DNA from: Albugo candida
Taxonomy: Eukaryota; Oomycota; Peronosporomycetes; Albuginales
Direction of reading: 5' to 3'
DNA: 64,000 bases
Assembly: GCA_040437565.1 (NCBI GenBank)
Contig: JBDOQK010000001.1
Location: 1,033,907-1,097,906, forward strand
Part shown: positions 10,157-20,242 of the stretch, piece after piece
Layout: the number at the start of each line of letters is the position of its first letter
How positions within the stretch are numbered: position 1 is the stretch's first letter
Translations under genes and position numbers: made by a program
The notes under the pieces: generated by a model
The model's database searches: none
What the model saw: the letters and a program-made list of their open reading frames with translations, nothing else
What the model was told of the DNA's origin: nothing

Positions 10157-12617
10157 ATGAAGAATACCCTCTTTATTTTGCTGACTACACGAATCCTCAG
10201 CTCCTACGGCAGTACCGGAGATGGTACTTCACGCCCCACAGAAAACCTTCTGGACCAGTTGAACGATGTTCCGCAATATAACAAACACTTTTTGAAGGAG
10301 CTGATTGAGAATATCAATCCTACAAATGAATTTGCGGTCTTCGATTATGATGGAACTCTGGTCCTTGGCGATATTTCTGCAGCCATAATGTATGAACAAA
10401 CGCTAGAGCATACGTTCAAGATTCCTGTAGATAGATTCAAATCACTATTATCCCTTGGATATGATAAAAACGATAGAAAGGATGCGTGCCTACCGCTGGG
10501 GATGCAGACTCACATCGGAAACGACTTGAAAAAAGCTTCAGTTACCTTCGAAACGCTTTTAAATAGTCTTCAGGAAGACTATCGAAAACTTAAGACCGAA
10601 AAAATGAAAGAAGAAGAAAGCAAGACTGTTTCTACCAATTTCCGAGCCAAGTTGGGATTTTATAACACGGCTCTCTACAACATTTACAAAAGTGTGGATG
10701 AAGACAATTCGTGCAAAATGGAGATTGGTCTCGGAGAGATCCCAACACTTTGGTTTGGATTACATAAAGAAGAGATCATGCGGCTTGCTCGTCAGGCCTA
10801 CCAAAAGGGTCTCAAGAGAGAAATGAAGATGACATTTATATCATCGGGTACATTGGAAGTGGAGGGTGAGCATTATTCCGGAATAAGGCCCGTCCCACAA
10901 CAGCTGGCGTTGATACGTGCATTACAATCGAAAAAGGTCAAAGTTCATATCGTCACCGCAGCTCCTGCTCTGGTTGTGGAACAGCTTTCCGAATTTTATG
11001 GTGTCGATGAGGACTTTGTATCTGGTGTGAAGCTCAATTTTGATACAAACGGTCATTGCCTTGGTGTAGATTTTCATGGAGCTACGTATGGCAGCGGCAA
11101 GGTTGATAAAATCGCGAAGTTTGGCCTGCATAACCTCATCCTCGCTGTAGGAGACACCATGGGCGATTACGAGCTGTTGCAATCCGTCAAACACGAAAGA
11201 GGAATAAAATTAATCGTCAATACAATTCCATCGAATGAGAAAATGATAGAACTGTACGAGGAAGCATGTCATAGCATGAAGGAGTATTATGAAAAGAAGC
11301 AAACTAGTCAACGTCCCAGAACACTAATCCAAGGCGTTGATCATAATGCACAAAAGTGGATCCCTACTGCTTACTCAAAATATGAGTCATCAACACTCCT
11401 TTATACCGCAACGAGCAAATGTGAAATGTATAATCATGATCAAGGCGATCATTCCGTTGTTACTGGTTATCCAGTCCATCATGTCAGCACGCCTTTCGTC
11501 GGCTATCCAAGCCGCAAAACCATTTACACGCAAAGGCAATCTAGTGATTCAAATCGCGTTACTGGTGTTCCTGTCAATGCAAATTGCGCCGTATCTCAGC
11601 AAAGCCTCACTCCATGTGTGCAAAGCGAAGTACGAAATGTTCCGACCGGTGCAGTACATGGAAATGGACCTCGTCCAGTAATGGAATCACGCGGTAATGC
11701 AAACGTGGTTCGATCGTGTCAGGGATCCGGGCACGATTCAAGTGCTTGTAATAATGACCGTGATGNNNNNNNNNNNNNNNNNNNNNNNNNNNNNNNNNNN
11801 NNNNNNNNNNNNNNNNNNNNNNNNNNNNNNNNNNNNNNNNNNNNNNNNNNNNNNNNNNNNNNNNNATCCAAGCCGCAAAACCATTTACACGCAAAGGCAA
11901 TCTAGTGATTCAAATCGCGTTACTGGTGTTCCTGTCAATGCAAATTGCGCCGTATCTCAGCAAAGCCTCACTCCATGTGTGCAAAGCGAAGTACGAAATG
12001 TTCCGACCGGTGCAGTACATGGAAATGGACCTCGTCCAGTAATGGAATCACGCGGTAATGCAAACGTGGTTCGATCGTGTCAGGGATCCGGGCACGATTC
12101 AAGTGCTTGTAATAATGACCGTGATGTGAGTGCTCATCCATCTTCAAAGGGACACAACCATGCTCGAAATCCGCCTGGAGGTGAGTCAGGACAAACACAA
12201 GCTCACGATAACAACCGTTGCGAAGGAGCCCAAAGCCAAGGTTGTTCTAATGGTAATAGCGCATCTGATTGTGGAACGAATGGAAAAAAGGATCATCCCT
12301 CTGGTAGCCATAATCACGGAGGTAAACCGTGTGGCCACAAGCATGGCAGTAAGATCGATAAAGCTGCATTAGCACTAGCGGCAACCGTTGGGGCTGTTAC
12401 ATTAGGAGGCGCATTATATCTCATAAACTCACCCAAGGAGCAAGTTGAAGCACCTCCTGATACTAATGCGGGTACCAATGACGCGACTCCACCACCGACC
12501 GATGGACAAAGCGATTCACCCCCGAGCGATGCATCGACCGATTCCAACAGCGGTACAGCTCCAGCAACCGGCGAGACGGATGGTGCTGATTCGGCAGCAC
12601 CCGTAGCATCGAGCTAA
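10157..12617 (+). CDS. HAD-superfamily phosphatase, tandem copy 2, with His/Cys-rich linker, membrane helix and acidic tail
   Basis: Paralogue of the gene at 7514. Motif I is FDYDGTL (Asp63, Asp65), motif II is the Thr of IVTAAP, motif IV is GDTMGDYEL. The N-terminus (MKNTLFILLTTRILSSYG) looks like a weak signal peptide; a longer in-frame form could start at 9977. After the shared IQGVD...WIPTAYS block it adds about 240 residues: a low-complexity Ser/Asn/Gly/His/Cys-rich linker (SHNHGGKPCGHKHGSK), one membrane helix (AALALAATVGAVTLGGALYL, about residues 615-637) and a Pro/Thr/Ser/Asp-rich tail. The 11766-11865 gap interrupts it, but its flanks (11505-11765 and 11866-12126) are the same sequence; counted once, the gene is 2100 nt and 699 aa in one frame. 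This suggests an anchored phosphatase with the enzyme outside the cytosol or in a lumen, which is inference. Substrate unknown. Confidence 0.83.
11766..11865. other. Assembly gap (100 N) with repeated flanks
   Basis: The 261 bp at 11505-11765 recur at 11866-12126. Counting them once gives one uninterrupted reading frame for HAD phosphatase 2, which supports the gap being artificial. Confidence 0.9.
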
Positions 12618-12735
12618 ATCATGCAGCAATATTTTTTCGACTTTCTATATTGTGCCGAAATTAACGTCAGAATTGAAAGACATGCTCTTTGCTCAGTACA
12701 TATCACCACGTGATAGACTGTACTTCAAATTGATT

Positions 12736-14736
12736 CTACAATTCCAGAAGATTCTCCACGTCGAGCTGCAGGATATCGGTGTCGCTACCCTATTATAGTA
12801 CACGGACTAAAACGCAGCAAGCGTACAAGCAGGGGTGATTCATACCAGATAGGTAGAGAGATTGGGCTGTGTTCGGCCTCTGTCCCCGTGAATAAATTCC
12901 TTCACGTAGGTACCTGCCGACGTTGTAAGACGCACGATCATGTAGTGTTTGTTTATGATCTCGCAATTGATTTGATGTATGATCTTGCAGCGATTCATCA
13001 ATGTTCTTCGATGTAAAACTCGAATTGGAGTCATCTGATCGATTTTTAGATCCGAAAGCTTGGTTAATACATCGACTTTTTCGGGCGTTATCTCTGCCTT
13101 GCTCCAAATGACACAGCTGTAATAACATATCTATTAGTACCATCCAAGTAGATTCGATCACGACATTCACCAATATGTTTTCTTTTTGGTGTCAGCCCCG
13201 TTTTGCAAGCATGTGAAGTATTCTTTATTGGTAAGCTGGATGTCGCGTACTTCCACGAGTCCTTCGTTAGTCGTGTTGATGGCCTTTTCAAGCTGATCCA
13301 GTTGATCTTTGCTCCGTGAAGCGTTCTTTGCGTCTATATTTCGTAAGAGAGAGGAGTCAGACGACTTGACTTGTACGAAAATCGTAGGAAAGACAATTAC
13401 TTAGTATCTCGATAATGAATGGCCGACCGTTTCCAAGCATGCGAACATCAACATCTTCTCTCCCCGCCGAATGAAACTTGTAGCCGCTTCCACGAAATAA
13501 AGGTAGGACCAAAGTTCCAATACATTCTTCAACAGATTTTTCCGCCATTCGCTCACCCTCGATAATCCTAGACACTTTCAGTATCAATTTCTGAGATATC
13601 CATACATCATTTCGTACCAGCAACTTTGACTCACGCCTCGTTTGTGTTTCAAGTATCTTCCTCGTACGTAAAGAGGATCTCGTTCAAACTGAATCACACT
13701 TATTGCTCCAGTAAAGAGGCGTACTGGAGGACACTAGTGGTATAAAAAACAGTCAATCCAAGATACAAGTGGCCAGGATGAGATACAAACTTGAATGCTT
13801 TCAGGCAAGTTCTGTAACGCTGCTAGAGCGCGTAAAACGATTCCACAACCAATTTCTGATTTTGGATTTCCTCTTCGACGAAAAGTATTATTTGTCTTCT
13901 ATCATCTTAGAATGAACATAGAGCACGAATGATCTGGATAGATACATACTAACCGATAGAGATGGGAGCTGCATGACTTCAGCTGCGGCCTCCGAGTGGA
14001 CGATGTCGACAATGACATGAAAATCACTCGAGCTGGGAGACTCCGGTATTCCAATCGCTTCGGATATTGGACCATTCAAATAGTACTGACAAAACGATGA
14101 GCATTTGAATAAGTCTATCCACATACATTCGAACCTTAAATACTTCTTTTATATTGAGAGGAGCTTTGAAATCATCACATTGTAATTGGGTTCGTATAAA
14201 GTGACCCAACACGTATTCTCTCAACATGATTGCGCCTTCCACTTTGAAGCTTAGTGTGAAGGACTTGGTCTCGTATTCTCTACTCTTCAAATGGATGATC
14301 AGCATGTAGCGTATTGGTATCAATTTTACTGGTACTCTTGTTCTAATTTTTCTTTGATCTGAAGTGCTGTCGTTCTTGCGAATTGGTCACTGCAGACGTT
14401 CAAACAGCATACGCACACTACGTCTCATTCAATCAGTTGCGAATTATTGCCAGATGCCCCAAAGAAATACCAGAATCGATGGTAGCAGTGTCCGATAAAT
14501 CTTTTATGTCGACATTCTTTTGCAAACAATGAGCAAGAAACTCTGCTCTGAGCTCTTTATCTGACTGACTAAGCAATGCATTCAGACAAAATACAACCTT
14601 TTGGATGAACCAACCTGAACAATTTTGCAAGCGGGTAATTTCCGCCTATTCGCAGACAGCATCGGATGCACGTTTCATGCTGTAGTAATAGTACTAATGC
14701 TTCATGCGGTAGATACAGGTTCGGCATCACTGACAT
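12736..14736 (-). CDS. PUS10: tRNA pseudouridine synthase PUS10
   Basis: A many-exon gene for the archaeal/eukaryotic synthase that makes pseudouridine at tRNA positions 54/55. Exon 1 (14615-14736) encodes the THUMP-side zinc motif start (HETCIRCCLRIGGNYPLAKL); a 46-nt intron (14569-14614) follows. A further splice yields VCVCCLNVCSD, the second Cys pair. Then come exons with LNIKEVFK and YLNGPISEAIGI typical of the N-terminal domain. The catalytic exon (within 13357-13623) has AGREDVDVRMLGNGRPF, whose Asp after GRE is the expected nucleophile. The C-terminal exon has TSAGTYVKEFIHGDRGRTQP, and a last splice gives GSDTDILQLDVENLLEL then stop, the family's usual ending. I located the start, end and most, but not all, of the introns. 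Confidence 0.92.
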
Positions 14737-15115
14737 CCTGACCAATTATAAGGCAGGTGATTTTCTAGTTAAGGGTACCAAGTTAACATCGGGCTGATAC
14801 ATTGGGCAACAGGATTCATCTCTACAGCGATCTGATCTCGATACTGGTTGTGATTGGTGCTTGTGTAATGCGTGTCAATATAAGAATATATGGGATCATT
14901 AGCTGTCGGCATATCGTTGTGTCTTTGTGAATTTTTTGAGAGCGTAAGTAGCCTGAACCGCTGTAAAGTTGTATTTATTGCGTCGTTGCGGACATACCGA
15001 GATTTTTAAATTATCTCTATTTGATCAATCACTTCCACATGTATATATGGATACAACTCAAGATGCATCAGTGACTTTACTCATCGTGAGCAGTATTATC
15101 AGCTTTGTATGGTAA
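14737..15115. other. Intergenic region
   Basis: About 380 bp upstream of PUS10 with no coding or RNA feature that I can support. Probably the PUS10 promoter. Confidence 0.35.
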
Positions 15116-15322
15116 TTATCCCAAATCGAAGTTCATATATTCTGATTTGGTCTGCTCTATCGATCGATAACCTTGTGAGGCAGTAGTGGATACTGATCCT
15201 ACCACAACAAGCATAAACCATGCTGCCATGCCTATTGTGTCAAGTACTCTACGACTATTGTTGTACAAGAGAGATTTGGTTGTGCCAAACGCCATGTGTT
15301 GTTGTTCGAAATTATTTCGCAT
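15116..15322 (-). CDS. Small putative membrane protein (68 aa)
   Basis: Starts MRNNFEQQHMAFGTTKSLLY and contains one hydrophobic helix (TIGMAAWFMLVVVGSVSTTA) followed by a polar tail ending EYMNFDLG. An in-frame ATG 54 nt upstream could extend it. Size and shape suit a small mitochondrial or ER membrane protein, but I do not recognise the family. Confidence 0.4.
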   Translation of the reverse strand: MRNNFEQQHMAFGTTKSLLYNNSRRVLDTIGMAAWFMLVVVGSVSTTASQGYRSIEQTKSEYMNFDLG

Positions 15323-15876
15323 GGTAGCTCTAGACACCATCAGAAGGAAGCAAGAATGCAACGGACACATGCGCATTTACCGCGCTATATTTATTATCGA
15401 TCATGAAGGTGAGAATGGAAGGTCTCCGAGCACTTTTGGAATTGAGAATGTCGTCACCTCGCGCAAGCCTTCTGGTGAAGATTAGATTCTGAGTCCGTAG
15501 AAAAAACATAGTTTTGTCGTCGTACATCGCTGAAAAATCAAGCACAGTAGCGTAGATCCTGTAGAAGCTCAATATGTCTGAGCGATAAAGATTACAATAT
15601 TTCTTTTCATCGCAAAAGCGGGCAATGAAGTGTCATGTCGCTTGTTAATGGAGAGCGAATAATTCTACCCAGTTCAATTCCGTCTTTTTTCCCATAAATG
15701 GCAAGTCTTTCAAGGGTACGACTGGAATCTGAGATGATGCACAGTATCACACATCGTGCACCTCAATGAATACGAATATGTAAAAACGAAATAAGTTTCT
15801 CTGCCTGGGCACTACATTCCAGCTAGAAATCACCTCGATCTAATACTTTGAACTCAATACACTCGCATCACCTGAA
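15323..15876. other. Intergenic region
   Basis: About 550 bp with only short, unconvincing ORFs on both strands. It lies downstream of the coiled-coil gene. Confidence 0.3.
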
Positions 15877-18683
15877 TCACTCCATACCACGCAGTTTTGA
15901 ATACCAGTTCGGTGGGTTGCCGGGAAGAGGATTCGATACAATTTGTTTTCTTGTCGGGTCAACTTTAAGGTTATTTGACTGACGTGCAGGTGATACAGGC
16001 GCATTCTTCTGTCGCTTATCAACATTTCCGCCAAGAGTATGGCAATTGTAGTCACTAGTTTTGTCTAGAGTACGCCGTAATGTTGAAAGAGAGAACTTTA
16101 ACCCATTCAATTCATCTCGCTGTGAAAGAACTCGAGATAACGTTTGCTGGGTATGCTGGGAACTTTCCTGTAGCTTCTGAAACATTTTGGACTTTTCTTC
16201 CAGTTGGAGCTTTGACTGTAGCAGCTCTGCTTCTCGATCACGCAATTTATTTACCTAACGAATACATTACAATCGAGAAACTGAGATGAATAGAGGAAGA
16301 ATAATATACTAGATAGCTTTGGGGCTGGCTGAATTCGTCCAGTTGATTACGAAGTAAATTGTTCATCCTAGAGCTTTCAAGAAGTTGTGCTTGTAAACTT
16401 TTCAGCTTTTGTTCGTTGCGGGAAATCTCATCCTGGTATTTGGTCACTTTACGAGCAAGTATTTTCAGCTGTTGAAGCCAGGTATATAATATAATGAAAA
16501 AAGGGACACGTGTGCGCGATAATTTACCTGGCGCTCCATGCCGTCAGAGCACGGTGTTTTGAGAGACGAATCACAATCGATGTCCAAGCAATCTGACTCG
16601 AATTGATGACGATCTTCATCATACTTCCGTAATACTTGACGAAGCTTGTCGGATTTCTACAAGATTCAGTATAGCACTTAGATAGATGATAAAAGGATGG
16701 AGTTGAGAACACACTGTACCGCTTTTTCGTTCAGAGTTGTTTCAAGCGATATTATTTTTGCATTTGAGGTGTTTTCGAGCCTGAGAAATTCCTCTTGATG
16801 AATTTGTAACTATGAAACTTCAGTCTTCAACAATTATACATAAATGTTGCATTCATGGCACCTTTTGATTCAGCAAATCGATTTGTATCAAAGCTTTGCG
16901 TAACTCTGCACATTGTTCTTCATATTTGGTTTGCAGCTCAGCATGCTTCAGCAATAATGAGAAAAGAAACCAAATATAACAGTGATTCTCTTACCTCATA
17001 CTGTCGCATTTTCAGCTCAACCTCCAGAGATGATATAGTCTTGCTGTATAAATGCTCTCGTTTTGTCAATTCTTGTGTCTACACAAAGCGGCTTGGGTCC
17101 GTCTACAAACGCTTCATCACTATGATACGCATCTAACCTTTTTGTCCAGTTTTGAATCAAGATTTGTGATTTTGATTTCTGCTTTACGGAGTTGCTCCAA
17201 AAGAGTTTTTGTATGTGCTTCTCTTGTCTCTACTTCGTCACGACCATTACTGTTGTGTCGTATCGTCTGGAACTCTTTTTGTAAGAGCATCATGCAGGTT
17301 TTATCCGTGGAATCAAGCTTATGTTCAATCGTTGTGCGAATCTCTTCGTGGAATTTTGTCATTTGCACCATCAGTTCATTCTTACTTGCTTCAACTTCCT
17401 TGATTCGATTCTTGAGAACGCTCTCTGAGTTCAGCCATCTAGTTTTACTCGTTTCGTGCTCCAATATGGTCTTTTCAAGGAAACGTTTATCTTCTTGCAA
17501 AAGATCTACCATTTGCTTCAAATTATCTTTGTCTAAAAACAGCTTTTCCACCTCTTGCTTCGCGCTTCGCAATTCTTTCTCCAGAGAGACTTTGACCTGT
17601 TGTAAAGCATCATAATCGACGTGACTTTCTTCGACGGCTGGTTGACCTTGTAAACACGCGCATTTGTTGTGTTTTGACACGTGCAATTCGCCACATAGTT
17701 TCTTAACATTTTCTTCCAGTAAGTCCTTTGCTGATTGTACTGTAACCAGCTCATGTTCCAGCGATCTTTGGATTGCCTCCGTTTCCTTTCTATACAATAA
17801 ATTTGTTTTTTCCAACTCTGAGTTTTCTCGTTGACAATCTTCACAGCTATTGCGTAAGAATGCAATCTCGTCGAGTTGTTGCTTCGACTTCTTTACATGT
17901 TTAGTAATTTCACTGTGTAGTTGCAATTGAACAAATTCTTTCAGTGTGAGTGTTTCTTTCTTTTGCCGAAGAAGCTACAGAAGGATGATGTCTTATAGGT
18001 TGGTGACCATGCAAATTGCTTAATCAAACCTGAGCTGCTAGCGCGTCTGATATTTTCAAGTCTGTAAAGTGTGAAAATTCCATATTCAATTGATTCTTTA
18101 TTCTTTGATTCTCATCAATGAGCTTTTCGTGTTTGGATCGAACTTCTTCCAAAGACTCCTGTGATGTAAGAAGCACATTTGAGCCATGCAGCAGCCATCG
18201 AGACTAGTTCCTCAGTACCGTCAGTATTTGAATCGTCTTAGCGAGTTGCATCCTTTCTTCGTTACATTTCATTTCGCTTCGTTCGTAATTTAGTTGACAG
18301 GATTCTAATCGCTTCACAATCTTTTGAACTTGTACTTGATAAAAGCGTCTCAATATATTTTCCGACTCGGCATGGGATCGCTTCTTATCACATTCTGGTA
18401 TGCTCCACACATCATCATGCTGATGTGTTTTATACTGTTGGAATGAAAGTGGTAGCGATAAATCACTGCTTTCGCTCGCTGATGGAGGTGTGGAGTCGGA
18501 CGATGGTCGTTCAAATTCTTTCTCTTCTTGCGTCGGTAGATGAGAAATGCGATCATACTCATTGCCTTTGTACGCATTCAATGTGACGGATTCTTGGCGA
18601 GACAGACCTAGTTGCAACATAAGCCGGTGGAAATGAGTATCTGATTGCTGACATCGTTCGGATCGAAATGATCGCGAAGGCAT
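15877..18683 (-). CDS. Long coiled-coil protein, PIBF1/CEP90-like
   Basis: At least nine exons with introns mostly 45-65 nt. The N-terminus (MPSRSFRSERCQQSD) leads to a Ser-rich stretch, then almost continuous coiled coil (KVSLEKELRSAKQEVEKLFL, EEKSKMFQKLQESSQHTQQT). Splicing keeps frame through exons ending at ILT, AAQ, DKK, QYE, NQK and EKA. The final third resembles metazoan PIBF1/CEP90: RQLKILARKVTKYQDEISRN, then SQPQSYLV..LRDREAEL (compare QQPYRYLIESVRQRD), then SQRDELNGLK (compare NHREELAAMK), and a C-terminal PPNWYSKLRG box like APEWSKK. CEP90 acts at centriolar satellites and distal appendages in cilium assembly, which would fit a zoospore-forming oomycete. Coiled-coil similarity is easily misleading, so the name is tentative; the coiled-coil assignment is firm. 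Confidence 0.6.
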
Positions 18684-18844
18684 GATCGAGTATTACACCA
18701 ATCACAGCGCGATGGTCAATCTGGATTATAAAAACGCTTTCAATTTTGGGATTACAGCAAATGCACACTCTACTCTCGTCCAAAAACCAAGTCATGGGTT
18801 CTGAATTTGGCAGTATTGAACATTTTATTGATGCGATGATGCTA

Positions 18845-19525
18845 CTATACTATGAAAGGTGCGCCAAGAGACATAATACGATAGCTGTAAAGCGCTTTTA
18901 CTTGCTTCCTAGGTTGAAGTACAATAATGATGATATCAACATGATCGCGAACTTCTATCACTGAGTTGAGTACGCTACAAACGATCATCGCGAATGAGAC
19001 TACCATCTTGTGCACATTTAGATAAGGGCGTAGGTTATTTAAGGACGCCTGCATTCGCGTTGCTGACTTCGGAATACTGGTACATGTGGCAATCAATCGG
19101 TCGTTTTTGTTATCGGCGTCCCCTCTTGGAGAGATGGTGCCCGAATCATCATGATTATCAAGATAGTACTGNNNNNNNNNNNNNNNNNNNNNNNNNNNNN
19201 NNNNNNNNNNNNNNNNNNNNNNNNNNNNNNNNNNNNNNNNNNNNNNNNNNNNNNNNNNNNNNNNNNNNNNNATCACTGAGTTGAGTACGCTACAAACGAT
19301 CATCGCGAATGAGACTACCATCTTGTGCACATTTAGATAAGGGCGTAGGTTATTTAAGGACGCCTGCATTCGCGTTGCTGACTTCGGAATACTGGTACAT
19401 GTGGCAATCAATCGGTCGTTTTTGTTATCGGCGTCCCCTCTTGGAGAGATGGTGCCCGAATCATCATGATTATCAAGATAGTACTGGTAGTCTGATTCAA
19501 TAAATCTCGGAACAAATCGCCGCAT
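18845..19525 (-). CDS. Hypothetical ORF with C-terminal hydrophobic segment (spans a gap)
   Basis: Begins MRRFVPRFIESDYQYYLDNH and contains a likely membrane segment (MVVSFAMIVCSVLNSVIEV) before a short basic tail. The reading frame crosses the 19172-19271 gap, whose flanks are repeated; counted once the ORF is about 120 aa. It may be the last exon of the ubiquitin-like gene just upstream: a splice from after FLSTQCQ onto ACTGATATG is possible in frame and would give a tail-anchored UBL protein. I cannot decide between the two. Confidence 0.35.
   Translation of the reverse strand: MRRFVPRFIESDYQYYLDNHDDSGTISPRGDADNKNDRLIATCTSIPKSATRMQASLNNLRPYLNVHKMVVSFAMIVCSVLNSVXXXXXXXXXXXXXXXXXXXXXXXXXXXXXXXXXXQYYLDNHDDSGTISPRGDADNKNDRLIATCTSIPKSATRMQASLNNLRPYLNVHKMVVSFAMIVCSVLNSVIEVRDHVDIIIIVLQPRKQVKALYSYRIMSLGAPFIV
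19172..19271. other. Assembly gap (100 N) with repeated flanks
   Basis: Bases 18957-19171 (215 bp) recur at 19272-19486. Confidence 0.9.
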
Positions 19526-19633
19526 ATCAGTCTGCACTTCGACATTCCGGCATGGTTTTCGAACAGAGTGTTAATTATTCACTAAAAGAAAGCTACAAAT
19601 GGTGTCAAGCTTAGAACTCATTTGAGCGCAGAA

Positions 19634-20085
19634 TTAGATGCGGAGTACTTGACATTGAGTTGAAAGAAAAATCGTTCTAAGTGTATCGTAAGCCTGTGCA
19701 CGCACGGCTCGACCTATTTCAACTTCCAAAACCTGATTTTTTCTGTGAGTACACACAATAAAGCGTGCGAGATGGGTGCTGCATATACATAACGCAATGA
19801 TGCAGGTTCTCATCTGTTAAAAATGAGCGAGTTCCTGCGAAAATTACTCGCTTCTGTTGCAATTGTGGCCTATCCTTGACTTCGACAACCATATGAGAAA
19901 AGAGGCTTTGTGTGCTATGACCCCTATTGTAGTTGAGATGAATCTTTATGCATGACATGACAACAGGGTACAAAATACGAGAATCGAAGGAGCTCCATGA
20001 CTGAAGCCTTACTAATTAATCATGGTTTGAACAGTATGTATAAAGGATCGCCCGAGTCTACGCGCTCTTTGTCGCCATCGCTCAT
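19634..20085 (-). CDS. Ubiquitin-like-domain protein
   Basis: Proposed exon 1 begins MSDGDKER at 20085. A donor after CGC joins to SWSSFDSRILYPVVMSCIKI. The next part carries a beta-grasp pattern: IKIHLNYN, VVEVKDRPQLQQKRVIFAGT, RSFLTDENLHHCV. A second small intron (GTATATG...CTCACAG) restores HHCVIKNQVLEVEIG, matching the ubiquitin-fold finish (L-x-D-x-x-L...I-x-x-x-x-h-L-E-h). The glutamine/arginine around QQKRVIFAG resembles the 'QRLIF.G' strand of ubiquitin. No C-terminal diglycine is seen, so it is a UBL-domain protein, not a free modifier. The 3' end is uncertain: stop at 19634, or a further splice into the hydrophobic ORF downstream. Confidence 0.55.
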
Positions 20086-20242
20086 AAAGTTGTATACAAC
20101 TAGACGGTGATTATGACGCTTGATTATCCGAACTGTATTCGAATGATCGAAAGCATGCAGCTTATTAATGGAATTGGCTGGTCACCGGAATTGAATTTAC
20201 TTCGACATATATACATGCATGATCTTTATTGCAAAAATATTA

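Noticed and set aside
17052-17615. Plus-strand 187-aa frame, Ser/Cys/Leu-rich
   Set aside because: It is the antisense of the coiled-coil gene; Lys/Glu codons read backwards give Leu/Phe/Ser-rich frames.
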